DNA from: Thaumarchaeota archaeon CSP1-1
GTDB lineage: Archaea > Thermoproteota > Nitrososphaeria > Nitrososphaerales > Nitrosopumilaceae
Direction of reading: 5' to 3'
Assembly: GCA_001443365.1 (NCBI GenBank)
Contig: LDXL01000004.1
Location: 86,001 to 150,000, forward strand
DNA: 64,000 nt
The translations under genes were made by a program, and so were the position numbers. The notes beneath the pieces are model-generated. The model saw only the letters and a program-made list of their open reading frames with translations. It did no database searches and was not told where the DNA came from. Shown one piece after another: positions 1 to 8,021 of this stretch (the stretch's first letter is position 1; every line of letters begins with the position of its first letter).

Positions 1-60
1 AAAGTAAATGAAATAAATTTCTTGGATAGAATTTAATAAGATTATTCTGTATGACGGAAT

Positions 61-130
61 GGGAATGAGGAGATATTAGCCGCTCCAGTCTGAGCAAATA
101 TGCTTTGAAGAAGCCGCGACGAACTGACCC
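61..130 (+). ncRNA. Candidate C/D box sRNA
   Basis: This GC-richer island in an AT-rich gap has the layout of an archaeal C/D box guide RNA. A C-like box ATGAGGA lies at 65-71, a D' box CTGA at 90-93, a C'-like box TTGAAGA at 105-111 and a D box CTGA at 124-127. The ends GGG (61-63) and CCC (128-130) can form the closing stem next to the kink-turn. Guides would be the roughly 12 bases before each D/D' box (about 78-89 and 112-123). Such RNAs direct 2'-O-methylation by fibrillarin. Both C boxes deviate from the RTGATGA consensus, and I could not match the guides to a rRNA target, so this is a candidate only. Confidence 0.45.
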
Positions 131-187
131 AAAAATTTATTGTGATTTTAGGATTATTTTAAATACAGTTGTTCTAGTTGGGTAGCT

Positions 188-1648
188 ATGAATACAGATT
201 ATGATGTGATCGTAGCTGGAGGAGGACTTGCAGGCACTATTGCGGCACAATCAGTTTCATACTATTCTAAACAGAAATTATCAATTTTAGTAATTGATCG
301 AAGTACACAGTTTACACCAGGTCAAAAAAATATTAGTGGTTGGACTTGCGGTGATGCAGTAAGTAAAGAAACAGTTGACTTTATGACAGAGCGAATCAAG
401 ATTCCCTGGACAGAGCCTGAGATTGAGCATCATGTAAAGGGGGTGATGGCATTTTCTCCCGACAGAGAAACATCCATTCCGTTTGATGGGGATGGCTATA
501 TGCTAAACAGACAAAAACTTCCAGAAGTTCAGAATCAAAGAGCTCAAAAAATGGGAGTCAAGTTTGATTTTGAAATTAATCTAACTGGTCTTTTGTATGA
601 GGGCAATCAAGTCACAGGTGTACAAGGAATTGATAACAAGACTAAACAACCATACAAGAAGACTGGCAAGATTGTAATTGATGCAACTGGAATAACATCG
701 ATGCTACGAAATCAGATTCAAAACACTACAAAAATTGAGAGAAAAATTGACAGACGTGATATAGAATCTACTGGACGTCACATAATGTATTTTGAAAAAG
801 GAGAGCAAGATCCATCTGAATTTGATCCTGATTATTGTATCATACATCTTGATCAAGATATTGCACCAGGTGGGTATGGTTGGGTTTTTCCTAAAGGAGA
901 AAACAAGGTAAACATTGGATTAGGTGTTGAAAAAACAATTTTAGATAAACGAAACAAACGACTAGGAAAAAATGATAATGTTTCTAGTCTTATAGAGGAA
1001 TACCTTCATCGAAATAAAGCAATCAAAAACCCTAGACTATCAACTGATCCAATTGATAAAAACAATGCGACTGGAAACTTTCAGGTATCAGTACGACGAC
1101 AAAATGATTGCTTGGTTGCAAATGGTTACATGTTAGTTGGAGACTCTGCATGGATGCCAAAACCACTTGATGCAGGAGGAATTGGTCCTGCTCTAGTTGC
1201 TGGTACTCTGATTGGGAAAGTTGTTGCAGAAGCTATAGAATCTGGTGATGTAACTGAGAGAGGATTATGGAAATACAATAAGGAATTCATCAATGAATAT
1301 GGATACAAGACTGCTGGTCTTGAGATATTTCGTAGATTGATTCAAACACTAACTAATGATCAAATCAGCTACGGCATGAAACACTTTTTGGGAAATCTTG
1401 ATGTTGAGGCAATCTCAAAAGGGGAGCATCCAGACTTTAGTGCATTAAGCAAAATAGGAATGATGATTCGAGGAGCTCTCAACAAAAAACTTGCTGACGG
1501 ACTTCGATTTACAACCCAAGTAAACAGTTGGTTGACAAAACATTATTATAATTTTCCAGAAACTCCTGATGGATTTGAAAGGTGGCAAAAAGAGCTACAT
1601 GAAAAATTAGATGAATCCAACGTGAAATTGGAAGCGTATTATAATTAA
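188..1648 (+). CDS. Geranylgeranyl reductase family FAD-dependent protein
   Basis: A 486-residue flavoprotein of the geranylgeranyl reductase family, which in archaea saturates the isoprenoid chains of membrane lipids. The N-terminus has a Rossmann dinucleotide fold (VIVAGGGLAG, residues 8-17), followed by the family-type GWTCGDAVSK at 51-60. A second FAD-contact motif, VGDSAWMPKPLDAGGIGPAL, lies near residues 316-335. The ATG at 188 lies about 25 bases after a TATA-like TTTAAATAC, which fits a leaderless transcript. Archaea often carry several family paralogues, so the exact substrate (lipid, menaquinone chain or other) is not settled by sequence alone. Confidence 0.85.
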   Translation: MNTDYDVIVAGGGLAGTIAAQSVSYYSKQKLSILVIDRSTQFTPGQKNISGWTCGDAVSKETVDFMTERIKIPWTEPEIEHHVKGVMAFSPDRETSIPFDGDGYMLNRQKLPEVQNQRAQKMGVKFDFEINLTGLLYEGNQVTGVQGIDNKTKQPYKKTGKIVIDATGITSMLRNQIQNTTKIERKIDRRDIESTGRHIMYFEKGEQDPSEFDPDYCIIHLDQDIAPGGYGWVFPKGENKVNIGLGVEKTILDKRNKRLGKNDNVSSLIEEYLHRNKAIKNPRLSTDPIDKNNATGNFQVSVRRQNDCLVANGYMLVGDSAWMPKPLDAGGIGPALVAGTLIGKVVAEAIESGDVTERGLWKYNKEFINEYGYKTAGLEIFRRLIQTLTNDQISYGMKHFLGNLDVEAISKGEHPDFSALSKIGMMIRGALNKKLADGLRFTTQVNSWLTKHYYNFPETPDGFERWQKELHEKLDESNVKLEAYYN

Positions 1649-1747
1649 CGAGTTTTTTTCAATAAAGTTTAATCAGATTTTTTCAATCAATTTTGTAATA
1701 AAATTCAAACTTAATCCAATATGAATGGCTAAACAGGCACTGCCTGC

Positions 1748-2197
1748 ATGTCGATCTCACTGTGGAATATTCCTAACTGGTTTAATTGGTACTGGTGGGG
1801 CCTCGATGATATAGAAAAAGAAGATCCAAATGAAGTATTTACAATAAAAGAAGAACCTGAACCAAAAAAAGAAAAACCAAAAAGAAAAGCAGCAAGAAAA
1901 AAGGCAGCATCTAAACCAAAAGAAACAATTCAGCTGATCTTGCGACCAACGATACTAGAGGAGCTAGAAAAAGAAGCACAAGGAATTGATTCTACTCTGA
2001 ATCAATTAATTCAAATTATTTTAGAAGCTCATATTGAATCAAAGGACAATCAACCTATAGAATCAGAATCGTGGAAATGCAGTTTTTGTGATCCACAAGA
2101 AGAGTTTTTAGATTATTTCAAGTACTCTGAGCACTTTTTTGCAAAACACATGCAACCGGGACTAGAAAAATTATCTAAAATAAATAGCGATAATTAA
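1748..2197 (+). CDS. Hypothetical DNA-binding protein: RHH-like segment plus C-terminal C2H2 zinc finger
   Basis: 149 residues, not recognised as a named family. Visible parts are a Trp/Asn-rich N-terminus (residues 5-20), a Lys/Ala/Pro-rich basic linker (about 39-59), a segment at 60-97 resembling ribbon-helix-helix or CopG-like proteins (IQLILRPTILEELEKEA followed by a second helix), and a C-terminal zinc-finger-like motif with C111, C114, H129 and H134 (C-X2-C-X14-H-X4-H). The combination suggests nucleic-acid binding, perhaps as a regulator; this is inference. Its last four bases overlap the end of the convergent gene to the right. Confidence 0.6.
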   Translation: MSISLWNIPNWFNWYWWGLDDIEKEDPNEVFTIKEEPEPKKEKPKRKAARKKAASKPKETIQLILRPTILEELEKEAQGIDSTLNQLIQIILEAHIESKDNQPIESESWKCSFCDPQEEFLDYFKYSEHFFAKHMQPGLEKLSKINSDN

Positions 2198-2811
2198 ATC
2201 TGAACTAGTCCTCTTTCTAACATCCACTGAATTCCTATAGAAAATTCGTCATCTGATGCATTTCCTTGAATCCATTTTTGAGAATTAGTTTTAATCCAGA
2301 TTGGAATTTCTGAATTAGCAATTTCTTTTGATTGATTTGAATATGGTACATGAATTATCTTGTTTTCCAAAAGAAACTCCAAAGTTTTGGCATATTCTGT
2401 ATCTGATATTTGATTGTTCACCCAATATCCTGTTGTAAGTTTAAACCAGTTAGGAATTTTTACAATTTCATATCCTACCGTGACTACAAAAGAGGTTCTA
2501 GCCTCATTACCTGAAGAATCAACTGTATAACATCTAACAGTAGTTTTTCCTGTATTGAATACATATCCAACTCCTCGATCACAGTCAACTGAGATTTGCT
2601 TACCTGTATTATCAACTGCGGTTATGGAATAAAAAACGGTAGTAGGAACTTTGGAGATTACATAAATGTCCTCAGGCGTAGTTATTATCGGTTTTACACT
2701 ATCAGATGCAAATGCTTCATTCTCTACAATTGTTTGTAGAATTAAAATTGAAAAAACTGTAAATAAAGATAAGATTGGCCATCTCATTTGTCTGACCAAG
2801 CCTCGAACCAT
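2194..2811 (-). CDS. Exported HYR/Ig-like domain protein with thaumarchaeal C-terminal repeats
   Basis: 205 residues. An N-terminal hydrophobic segment (about residues 10-30, after RQMRW) looks like a signal peptide or anchor. Residues about 39-112 resemble a HYR or Ig-like repeat, including PIITTPEDIYV, a central Cys-Asp-Arg and the ending DSSGNEARTSFVVTV. The C-terminus carries two related units of the type IPxWxKxxxxxWxxxxISDxEfxxxixxLlexxIi (about 118-155 and 168-205), a motif common in secreted thaumarchaeal proteins. It is probably extracytoplasmic and may bind protein or polymer. The upstream region contains one GATGTGCA half-site shared with the divergent gene at 3015. Confidence 0.7.
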   Translation of the reverse strand: MVRGLVRQMRWPILSLFTVFSILILQTIVENEAFASDSVKPIITTPEDIYVISKVPTTVFYSITAVDNTGKQISVDCDRGVGYVFNTGKTTVRCYTVDSSGNEARTSFVVTVGYEIVKIPNWFKLTTGYWVNNQISDTEYAKTLEFLLENKIIHVPYSNQSKEIANSEIPIWIKTNSQKWIQGNASDDEFSIGIQWMLERGLVQI

Positions 2812-2869
2812 GTTAACGTTGTCAACAGATATCTGATGAAGTTAAGGTTTACTATTATATTCCACTAGT

Positions 2870-2979
2870 GATGTGCATTTTGAAATCACAGAAAAAATGT
2901 GTGAGGATTAGTGAGAATTAGAGAACAGAGAAAATGTGAATTTTTTTTACTATATTGTAAGATGTGCAAAATGCACATC
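2870..2979. promoter_or_regulatory. GATGTGCA operator set between divergent exported-protein genes
   Basis: A perfect inverted repeat, GATGTGCA-AAA-TGCACATC, lies at 2961-2979. It sits directly after the TATA-like TATATTGTA (2951-2959) and before the predicted transcription start of the gene at 3015, a position suited to repression. A third copy of the half-site, GATGTGCA, is at 2870-2877, just upstream of the TATA-like box (about 2852-2861) that would serve the minus-strand gene starting at 2811. Three identical 8-base half-sites within 110 bases suggest one regulator acting on both genes. The regulator is unknown. Confidence 0.6.
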
Positions 2980-3014
2980 GGTATCAGTAAATTTCAAGAC
3001 TTTTACGATGATTT

Positions 3015-3431
3015 ATGGGTAAATTCAAGGAAAAAGGCTATTTCATTCAGAGCTTGGCAGCAATTTCAATTGTCATGTTAGGCATTGGAGGAGTACAATC
3101 TGCTTCTGCGGGTCTAGATGATGGACAGATAAATCTAGAGGCTAGATTAAATCAGGATTATGGGGATGGCTCTGGAAAGGCAATGTTTGTGGCTCAAGAT
3201 TATCGAGTTCGCCTTAGCATCGAAATTGAAAACATGTCAATGAATTGCGAAAGTTTCTCAGCTAAAATGAGTGGAGTTGAGGTAGTAGGATATTTTGAAT
3301 ATAACAATGGAGTATGTAATCTAAATTTGGATACTAGGCAAGGAGATACAGTTCCAGCAGTAGCTGCAGGAGACGAGGTGTATGTTTTCGGGAACGGAGT
3401 TACTCTAACAGGAATTTTGCACTTCAAATAG
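3015..3431 (+). CDS. Small secreted protein of unknown function
   Basis: 138 residues with a clear signal peptide: Lys-rich start (MGKFKEKGYF), hydrophobic stretch 12-24 and an Ala-Ser-Ala site near residue 32. The mature part of about 106 residues is acidic and looks like a beta-rich single domain with two cysteines (C79 in NCESF and a second in NGVCNLNL) that could form a disulfide. I recognise no family. The promoter carries a perfect inverted repeat between TATA box and start, so expression is probably switched by a specific regulator. Confidence 0.7.
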   Translation: MGKFKEKGYFIQSLAAISIVMLGIGGVQSASAGLDDGQINLEARLNQDYGDGSGKAMFVAQDYRVRLSIEIENMSMNCESFSAKMSGVEVVGYFEYNNGVCNLNLDTRQGDTVPAVAAGDEVYVFGNGVTLTGILHFK

Positions 3432-3552
3432 TTTCATTTGAATAATTTGTAATACGATAAGAATTTTTTACATCAATACTTGTTGATTAAAGTAGATGTT
3501 TTTGAATTATACAAACAAGTGTCTATCTATGATCTTTGTCTAAAATCTGTAG

Positions 3553-3807
3553 ATGCCGTTTAAATTCATTAATTGGTTTTTAGAGCAGCAAGAGGAACCT
3601 AGTTTGCTTGGAGAAATAGCTAAAAAATGTATGAAGGATCCTAAATTTCCTACACAAGCAAAACATCATGAAGAAGTTTTTGATTATCTAAAAAACAAAA
3701 AAGCCACCAGAAAAGAAATCCAGGCGGTAAGGGAGGCTTGGAACATATATCGAAAACTAGGAAAGGTCAAATCCACATCACTGAGTATACTTAGAGCAAA
3801 GATTTAG
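3553..3807 (+). CDS. YozE-like SAM-domain-family small protein
   Basis: 84 residues. Its pattern FINWFLEQQ...LLGEIAKKCMKDPKFP, then a helix with DYLKNKKAT and ending in REAWNIYRKL, closely resembles the YozE SAM-like family of small helical proteins, in which the D-x-x-FP and EAW-x-x-Y elements are typical. The family assignment is from memory of the pattern. Function is unknown; the fold suggests protein or nucleic-acid binding. The gene stands alone, 45 bases upstream of the MoxR gene on the same strand. Confidence 0.6.
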   Translation: MPFKFINWFLEQQEEPSLLGEIAKKCMKDPKFPTQAKHHEEVFDYLKNKKATRKEIQAVREAWNIYRKLGKVKSTSLSILRAKI

Positions 3808-3851
3808 AAAATCGTTCTAGGTTTTAATACAGTAAAATACAAACTAATCTA

Positions 3852-4645
3852 TTGTTACAAGATTCTAAATATCTAGATTGGAATAATTCATTTGAAAAAA
3901 TTGAAAAAGCCTTTGAAGCTGGACTGTTTGTTATAATAATTGGTCCAAAGGGAACTGGAAAAACTACTCTAGTTCGCGAATTTGCTAAAAGAAAATCTGT
4001 AAACCTGGATTCAATTAACTTTAGTCTTAGAACTCGTGAGAGCCATCTAGTTGGAACTAAAACATTAGAGAATGGTACAGTTGGGTTTATCGAAGGACTG
4101 TTAGTAAAATCAATGAAAGAAGGAAACATGTTGTATTTAGATGAGATAAATTCAGCAGAAGCTGACGTACTATTACGATTAGATGAGGCACTTGATGACA
4201 GACGCCAGATTGTACTCAAAGAATCAACTGGGGAGACGATTCAAGCCAAAGAAGGATGGTTTGTAATAGCTACAATAAATCCATTATCACATGTTGGAAC
4301 TAAAGAGCTTCCACCTCAGATATTATCAAGATTTCCTGTTAGAATTAGACTAGAATATCCTCCTGAAGACATTGAGCATATTGTTAACGACACAGTTTAG
4401 GCTCGCATGATAAGGAATTACAACAAGGAATAAAGCTTGCAAATACTTTACGACAGGCAGCTGCAGTCGAAGAGCTGTTCTATTCACCTAGTCTTCGAGA
4501 GACTATCGCATATGCAAAATTATTGGATCTCAAAGTTCCTGCAAAAGAAGCTGCAGATATTGTATTTGGAAATGTATATGCACAGTGGGGTTCTGTTGAA
4601 TATCAAAAAGTCAGTGACATCATAACCTCAATGTTTGGTAATTAA
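3852..4645 (+). pseudogene. MoxR/CbbQ-type AAA+ ATPase, interrupted by a frameshift
   Basis: The first frame (TTG at 3852, stop at 4398-4400) encodes the AAA+ core: Walker A GPKGTGKTTL at residues 31-40, Walker B MLYLDEIN at 93-100 and a sensor-1 region near IATINP. It stops abruptly after EDIEHIVNDTV. The missing lid domain continues one base back, reading LGSHDKELQQGIKLANT and ending ...DIITSMFGN at stop 4643-4645. Restoring one T in the GTTT run at 4393-4396 would give a 264-residue protein of normal MoxR length. The restored stop overlaps the next ATG by one base (TAATG), as expected for a coupled pair with the VWA gene. It is either a real loss, a sequencing error, or less likely recoding. 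Confidence 0.8.
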
Positions 4646-6210
4646 TGCAATCACTTAGTTTAAGATATGACACATTAATTGAAATTGCAACATTTTTGGT
4701 CAGACGATGGTCTGAAGACGATAAAATCACAGTAGAGTTATCGCCAAGAAAGGAGATTTTAACTAGACTCGGTGACAAACGAGTAATTCTCATTCCTGTT
4801 GAAATGTATCATGGAGATGACTTTGCAAAGTACAGGCAGTTTAGAACATCTGTATGGTATGAGGCAATGCGAATCAAGTTTTGCAAAAAAATACTATCAA
4901 ATGATCACGCCTTTGGATTTATTCTAAATACACTTGAGACTCGCCGAATCGAGATGTTAGGCAGAAAGGTTTGGCAGGGAATGGATGAAGAGATGATATT
5001 TTCGTATACGTATCAGTGGTTGTATAGACCAATATTGAGCTCTATTTACGGCAAAGCTCGAACTGTAGAGGCATTTTACCAGTATTTTATTATGGGTGAC
5101 ATCAAGGGCGAGATTCAGCCCAGTCAGTTTGAAAAGGTAGTAGAGGCGGTAAGGTTTGCAAAAGAAGCAGTAACTGATGCATTAAAGAAAAACCATTCCA
5201 CTGAATGGCTAGAGAAAAAAATTCCAGAGATACTTAAAATTCTAGACATTGATTCTCTAATTACAATACCACTAGTTGTTCCGCTAAAGGGATCTGGCAT
5301 AATGGCAACAGCTCAAGATCTAGTTAAAGCATTGCAGAAAACTGCAAAAAATCGTGAATCTGACTTTGGTAAAGTTGAACCTAAGAATGTGTTCGAAGGA
5401 AAAACTTTACAAGACGAGTTTAGGATTTTAGTCGAAGAAAACAAGAAAAGCGAAACAAAAGGTTTAGCTGTTGAAACTATTGGGATTAGTATTCCATCTG
5501 CAACTAATGTTGATGAAACAAAAATTTATGATCAGGATTTGATTTCTGGTCTTAAAGCAAAGGTCAAAGAATGGCGTACTGGCTGGCATGAGCAACATGT
5601 TAGAACAGGCGATGAATTTGATGAGGAGGCCTATCTTGAAGGACACGAGCCGTTTTTTACTGATATAAAAAAGGTGATAAAGTCTAGAGTTTTGATTTTG
5701 CTTGATCATTCCAGCAGTGTGTCAGACATTCAGCAAGATTACAAAAAGGCTGCATGTGCGTTGTGTGAGGTCTTGTGGTTTTTGAAGGTAAAATTTGCAA
5801 TGTATGCCTTCAATACTGTAGAAAAACAGGTAATGTGCTGGGCAATCAAGCCAGAGGATGTAAAATGGAATAATGTTGCTGCAAAAAGACTAGCACAGAT
5901 TCAAGCTAATGGTGGAACTCCTCTAGCTGAAGTTTATGATAAATTATTGCCTATAGTGAATGCAAAAAAGCCAGATATTTTTTTGACTCTAAGTGATGGT
6001 GAGCCATCAGATCCTGATGCAGTGCGAGCTATGGTAAAGACATTCAAGAGTTTAGGGATAAAGATGGTGGCAATTGGTCTGGGTCCAGATACAACTAGAG
6101 CTACGATAATTGCAAATAACTTGAAGCTCCTTGGATATGAGAGAACTTTGGCAGTTAGTAGATTAAATGACATTCCAAATAAGGTTCTCAATGTTTTAGG
6201 AAGAAATTAG
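4645..6210 (+). CDS. VWA-domain protein, CbbO/NorD-type partner of MoxR
   Basis: 521 residues. The C-terminal third is a von Willebrand factor A domain with an intact MIDAS motif, DHSSS (D354, S356, S358) within LLDHSSSVSD, and a later GGTPL and LSDGEPSD. The N-terminal two thirds are helical and charged, as in the CbbO/NorD/CoxE-like proteins that work with a MoxR-type ATPase to insert metal cofactors or remodel enzyme complexes. Its ATG overlaps the restored stop of the ATPase gene, so the two form a classic MoxR-VWA pair. The target enzyme is not visible nearby. Confidence 0.8.
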   Translation: MQSLSLRYDTLIEIATFLVRRWSEDDKITVELSPRKEILTRLGDKRVILIPVEMYHGDDFAKYRQFRTSVWYEAMRIKFCKKILSNDHAFGFILNTLETRRIEMLGRKVWQGMDEEMIFSYTYQWLYRPILSSIYGKARTVEAFYQYFIMGDIKGEIQPSQFEKVVEAVRFAKEAVTDALKKNHSTEWLEKKIPEILKILDIDSLITIPLVVPLKGSGIMATAQDLVKALQKTAKNRESDFGKVEPKNVFEGKTLQDEFRILVEENKKSETKGLAVETIGISIPSATNVDETKIYDQDLISGLKAKVKEWRTGWHEQHVRTGDEFDEEAYLEGHEPFFTDIKKVIKSRVLILLDHSSSVSDIQQDYKKAACALCEVLWFLKVKFAMYAFNTVEKQVMCWAIKPEDVKWNNVAAKRLAQIQANGGTPLAEVYDKLLPIVNAKKPDIFLTLSDGEPSDPDAVRAMVKTFKSLGIKMVAIGLGPDTTRATIIANNLKLLGYERTLAVSRLNDIPNKVLNVLGRN

Positions 6211-6283
6211 GTCGAAGTCTCAACAAATTTGGATATCAAGACAGAGAAACAATGTTTAAAAAATAAGATTTGTAGTATGCGTT

Positions 6284-6589
6284 ATGAATAGTACAGAATC
6301 AGGAGAATCATGGTCACAATGGCTAGACTTTGATAAATCTAATGTTAGTAGCATACCCGAATGTGCTGGCGTTTTTGGGATGCATGCATCCATGAAGATC
6401 CTCTTTATTGGAAGTACTCAAAACCTCAGAAATTCATTACTTGAATCTCTGTCCACTCCATGTAGAGATAAGGCAAAACGTTTTCGTTACATGATCACAG
6501 AATCACCTGATGAAGTAAAAGCGCAGATCCTCAAGGAGTATATTGAAAAACATGATGGCAAGTTGCCATTATGCATGGAAAGGATTTGA
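6284..6589 (+). CDS. GIY-YIG-like small protein
   Basis: 101 residues. The segment IPECAGVFGMHASMKILFIG followed by STQNLRNSLLE matches the pattern of GIY-YIG nuclease domains (GVYxI...vlYVG...NLrxRL), with GVF at 29-31, FIG at 41-43 and N47-L48-R49. The tyrosines of the GIY and YIG motifs are both replaced by phenylalanine, and no clear catalytic Arg-Glu pair is evident, so nuclease activity is uncertain. It lies just upstream of an ASCH-domain gene on the same strand, spacing nine bases. Confidence 0.55.
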   Translation: MNSTESGESWSQWLDFDKSNVSSIPECAGVFGMHASMKILFIGSTQNLRNSLLESLSTPCRDKAKRFRYMITESPDEVKAQILKEYIEKHDGKLPLCMERI

Positions 6590-6598
6590 TAAACAGAA

Positions 6599-7057
6599 AT
6601 GAAGTGCCTTTCTGTATCACAACCTTTTGCAAATCTTATAGTTCAAGGCAAAAAGACAATTGAGCTCAGGCGTTGGAATACTAACTTTAGAGGAGAATTT
6701 CTAATTCACTCACCACAAAAAATTAGAATAGATGATTGTAAAAGGCTAAAAATTAACCAAAAATCCCTTATCCGAGGCGCAATAATTGGCAAAGCGGATC
6801 TATACGATGTAAAAAAATACAAAACAAAGATAGACCTAAACCAAGATTTAAAAAAACATCTAGCCTCTAAAAAATTTCAAAATAACAAATATGGTTTTTG
6901 CCTAAAAAATGCAAAAGCATTCAGAATACCAATTCCTGCAAAGGGACAATTAGGATTCTTTGAGGTAAAGCTAAAACCAGCAAAAATCAAAAAGTCTCAA
7001 ATCATTACTGATCTAATTGATGAAGAATACAGATACCAGTGGATTGGTCGTCACTAA
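6599..7057 (+). CDS. ASCH-domain protein
   Basis: 152 residues. It starts with MKCLSVSQPFANLIVQGKKT and continues IELRRWNTNFRGEFLIHSPQ, the standard opening of ASCH domains: a short strand, the invariant Gly-Lys-Lys and the Arg-rich segment that shapes a substrate groove. The PUA-like fold binds RNA or modified nucleosides; some members are amidohydrolases of acetylated cytidine. The C-terminal basic tail is an extension. It is probably co-transcribed with the preceding GIY-YIG-like gene. Confidence 0.8.
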   Translation: MKCLSVSQPFANLIVQGKKTIELRRWNTNFRGEFLIHSPQKIRIDDCKRLKINQKSLIRGAIIGKADLYDVKKYKTKIDLNQDLKKHLASKKFQNNKYGFCLKNAKAFRIPIPAKGQLGFFEVKLKPAKIKKSQIITDLIDEEYRYQWIGRH

Positions 7058-7075
7058 TTAAAAAAAATAAAAGGG

Positions 7076-7720
7076 TTATGCATCAGATCTAGGAAGCTTT
7101 CCATTTTTATCAAATGTATCTTGTACTGATTTGTCTGCAAAACCGTGTTGTATGTTAAGATCCTCTACTGCTTGGATTAGCTGCACTCGTTTTGCTGATG
7201 CATGTTCAAAGTAAGCGTCTCGAGCCTCCTTGAGTGATCCTCCATTATCTAGTACCACCTTCATTGCAGCTCTTGCACTGTCAACTTTGCCTTGCATGTA
7301 ATCAAACATTCCCCAAAATACACCCTGAATATAGTCAGGTTTTTTTTCAACAAATTTTGTATAAGCTGCCTTTGGCATCACGTCTTTGTATTTTTCAATA
7401 AAAGCATCCAGTTTTTCATCTAGTCGTTGTTGTGCGATAACTCTTTTTTCTTCTACCTCAACTTGTTGTGCAGTTAGTTTGACTGGTTGTGTCTTTTCTT
7501 GCATTTTTTGTGTGTATCTTAGTTTCTGTTTTTCCATTTCAGCAAGAATTTTCATTGCCAATGGATTTTTTTGGAGTTCTTCAGAAGCCTTTACAACTGG
7601 CTCTGAAGTTGCATCTGGCTCTGCAAAAGCAATTTGTGCTGTGCTTGTCCCAATCATTGCCATCATAACAACAATTGACAAGAATGCTGTTGGAAGGACT
7701 AATTTTTTCCCTTGCGTCAT
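7076..7720 (-). CDS. Exported helical protein of unknown function
   Basis: 214 residues with a signal peptide (Lys-containing start, hydrophobic residues about 10-30, Ala-Phe-Ala near 31-33). The mature protein is Lys/Gln/Glu-rich and strongly helical; residues about 45-110 have coiled-coil character, and no cysteine is present. I do not recognise a family. It may be a periplasmic-space or surface protein. The gene ends 18 bases past the convergent ASCH gene. Confidence 0.65.
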   Translation of the reverse strand: MTQGKKLVLPTAFLSIVVMMAMIGTSTAQIAFAEPDATSEPVVKASEELQKNPLAMKILAEMEKQKLRYTQKMQEKTQPVKLTAQQVEVEEKRVIAQQRLDEKLDAFIEKYKDVMPKAAYTKFVEKKPDYIQGVFWGMFDYMQGKVDSARAAMKVVLDNGGSLKEARDAYFEHASAKRVQLIQAVEDLNIQHGFADKSVQDTFDKNGKLPRSDA

Positions 7721-7987
7721 TACAGATGGAATTTTTAATTTTGAATATATCCATTAAACAGAAATCAGTAGAAATATTCAAATGTTAAAAAAACAATTTA
7801 CAATATATTTGCAAAATTAAAAACATGGATAACTTATCAGTTCTACGTATCCCTTATTTGTAAAACCATTTAGCATACAAAAAAAATCTAAAATCATTAA
7901 TCTAAAAGATGGTTCGATATCTCTAACAATAGCAGGAAACGCCACTAAAGAATTCTTAACTCAGTGAAATAGGGCAAATCTTATATT
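7721..7987. other. Intergenic region without a recognised gene
   Basis: Between the divergent exported-protein gene and the tbp promoter I see no RNA gene, repeat or convincing open frame. Short frames of 12-40 codons exist, but none has both a start codon and a TATA box in the right place. AT-rich stretches near 7775-7815 could supply the promoter of the minus-strand gene. Confidence 0.4.
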
Positions 7988-8021
7988 TAGTATATATAAA
8001 GGGCCTTTATAAGGACGTTAA
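7988..8021 (+). promoter_or_regulatory. tbp promoter with overlapping TATA palindrome
   Basis: A strong TATA box, TATATATAAA (7991-8000), is centred about 26 bases before the ATG at 8022, so the mRNA is probably leaderless. A perfect inverted repeat, TATAAAGG-G-CCTTTATA, covers 7995-8011 and thus creates a second TATA-like element facing the other way between the first box and the start. This arrangement could let TBP or another factor bind and limit its own transcription. The autoregulation idea is inference. Confidence 0.6.

Noticed and set aside
4437-4625. Separate 62-residue frame downstream of the MoxR fragment
   Set aside because: It reads in a different frame from the conserved lid domain, which runs through the same bases and ends at 4645; it is a shadow.
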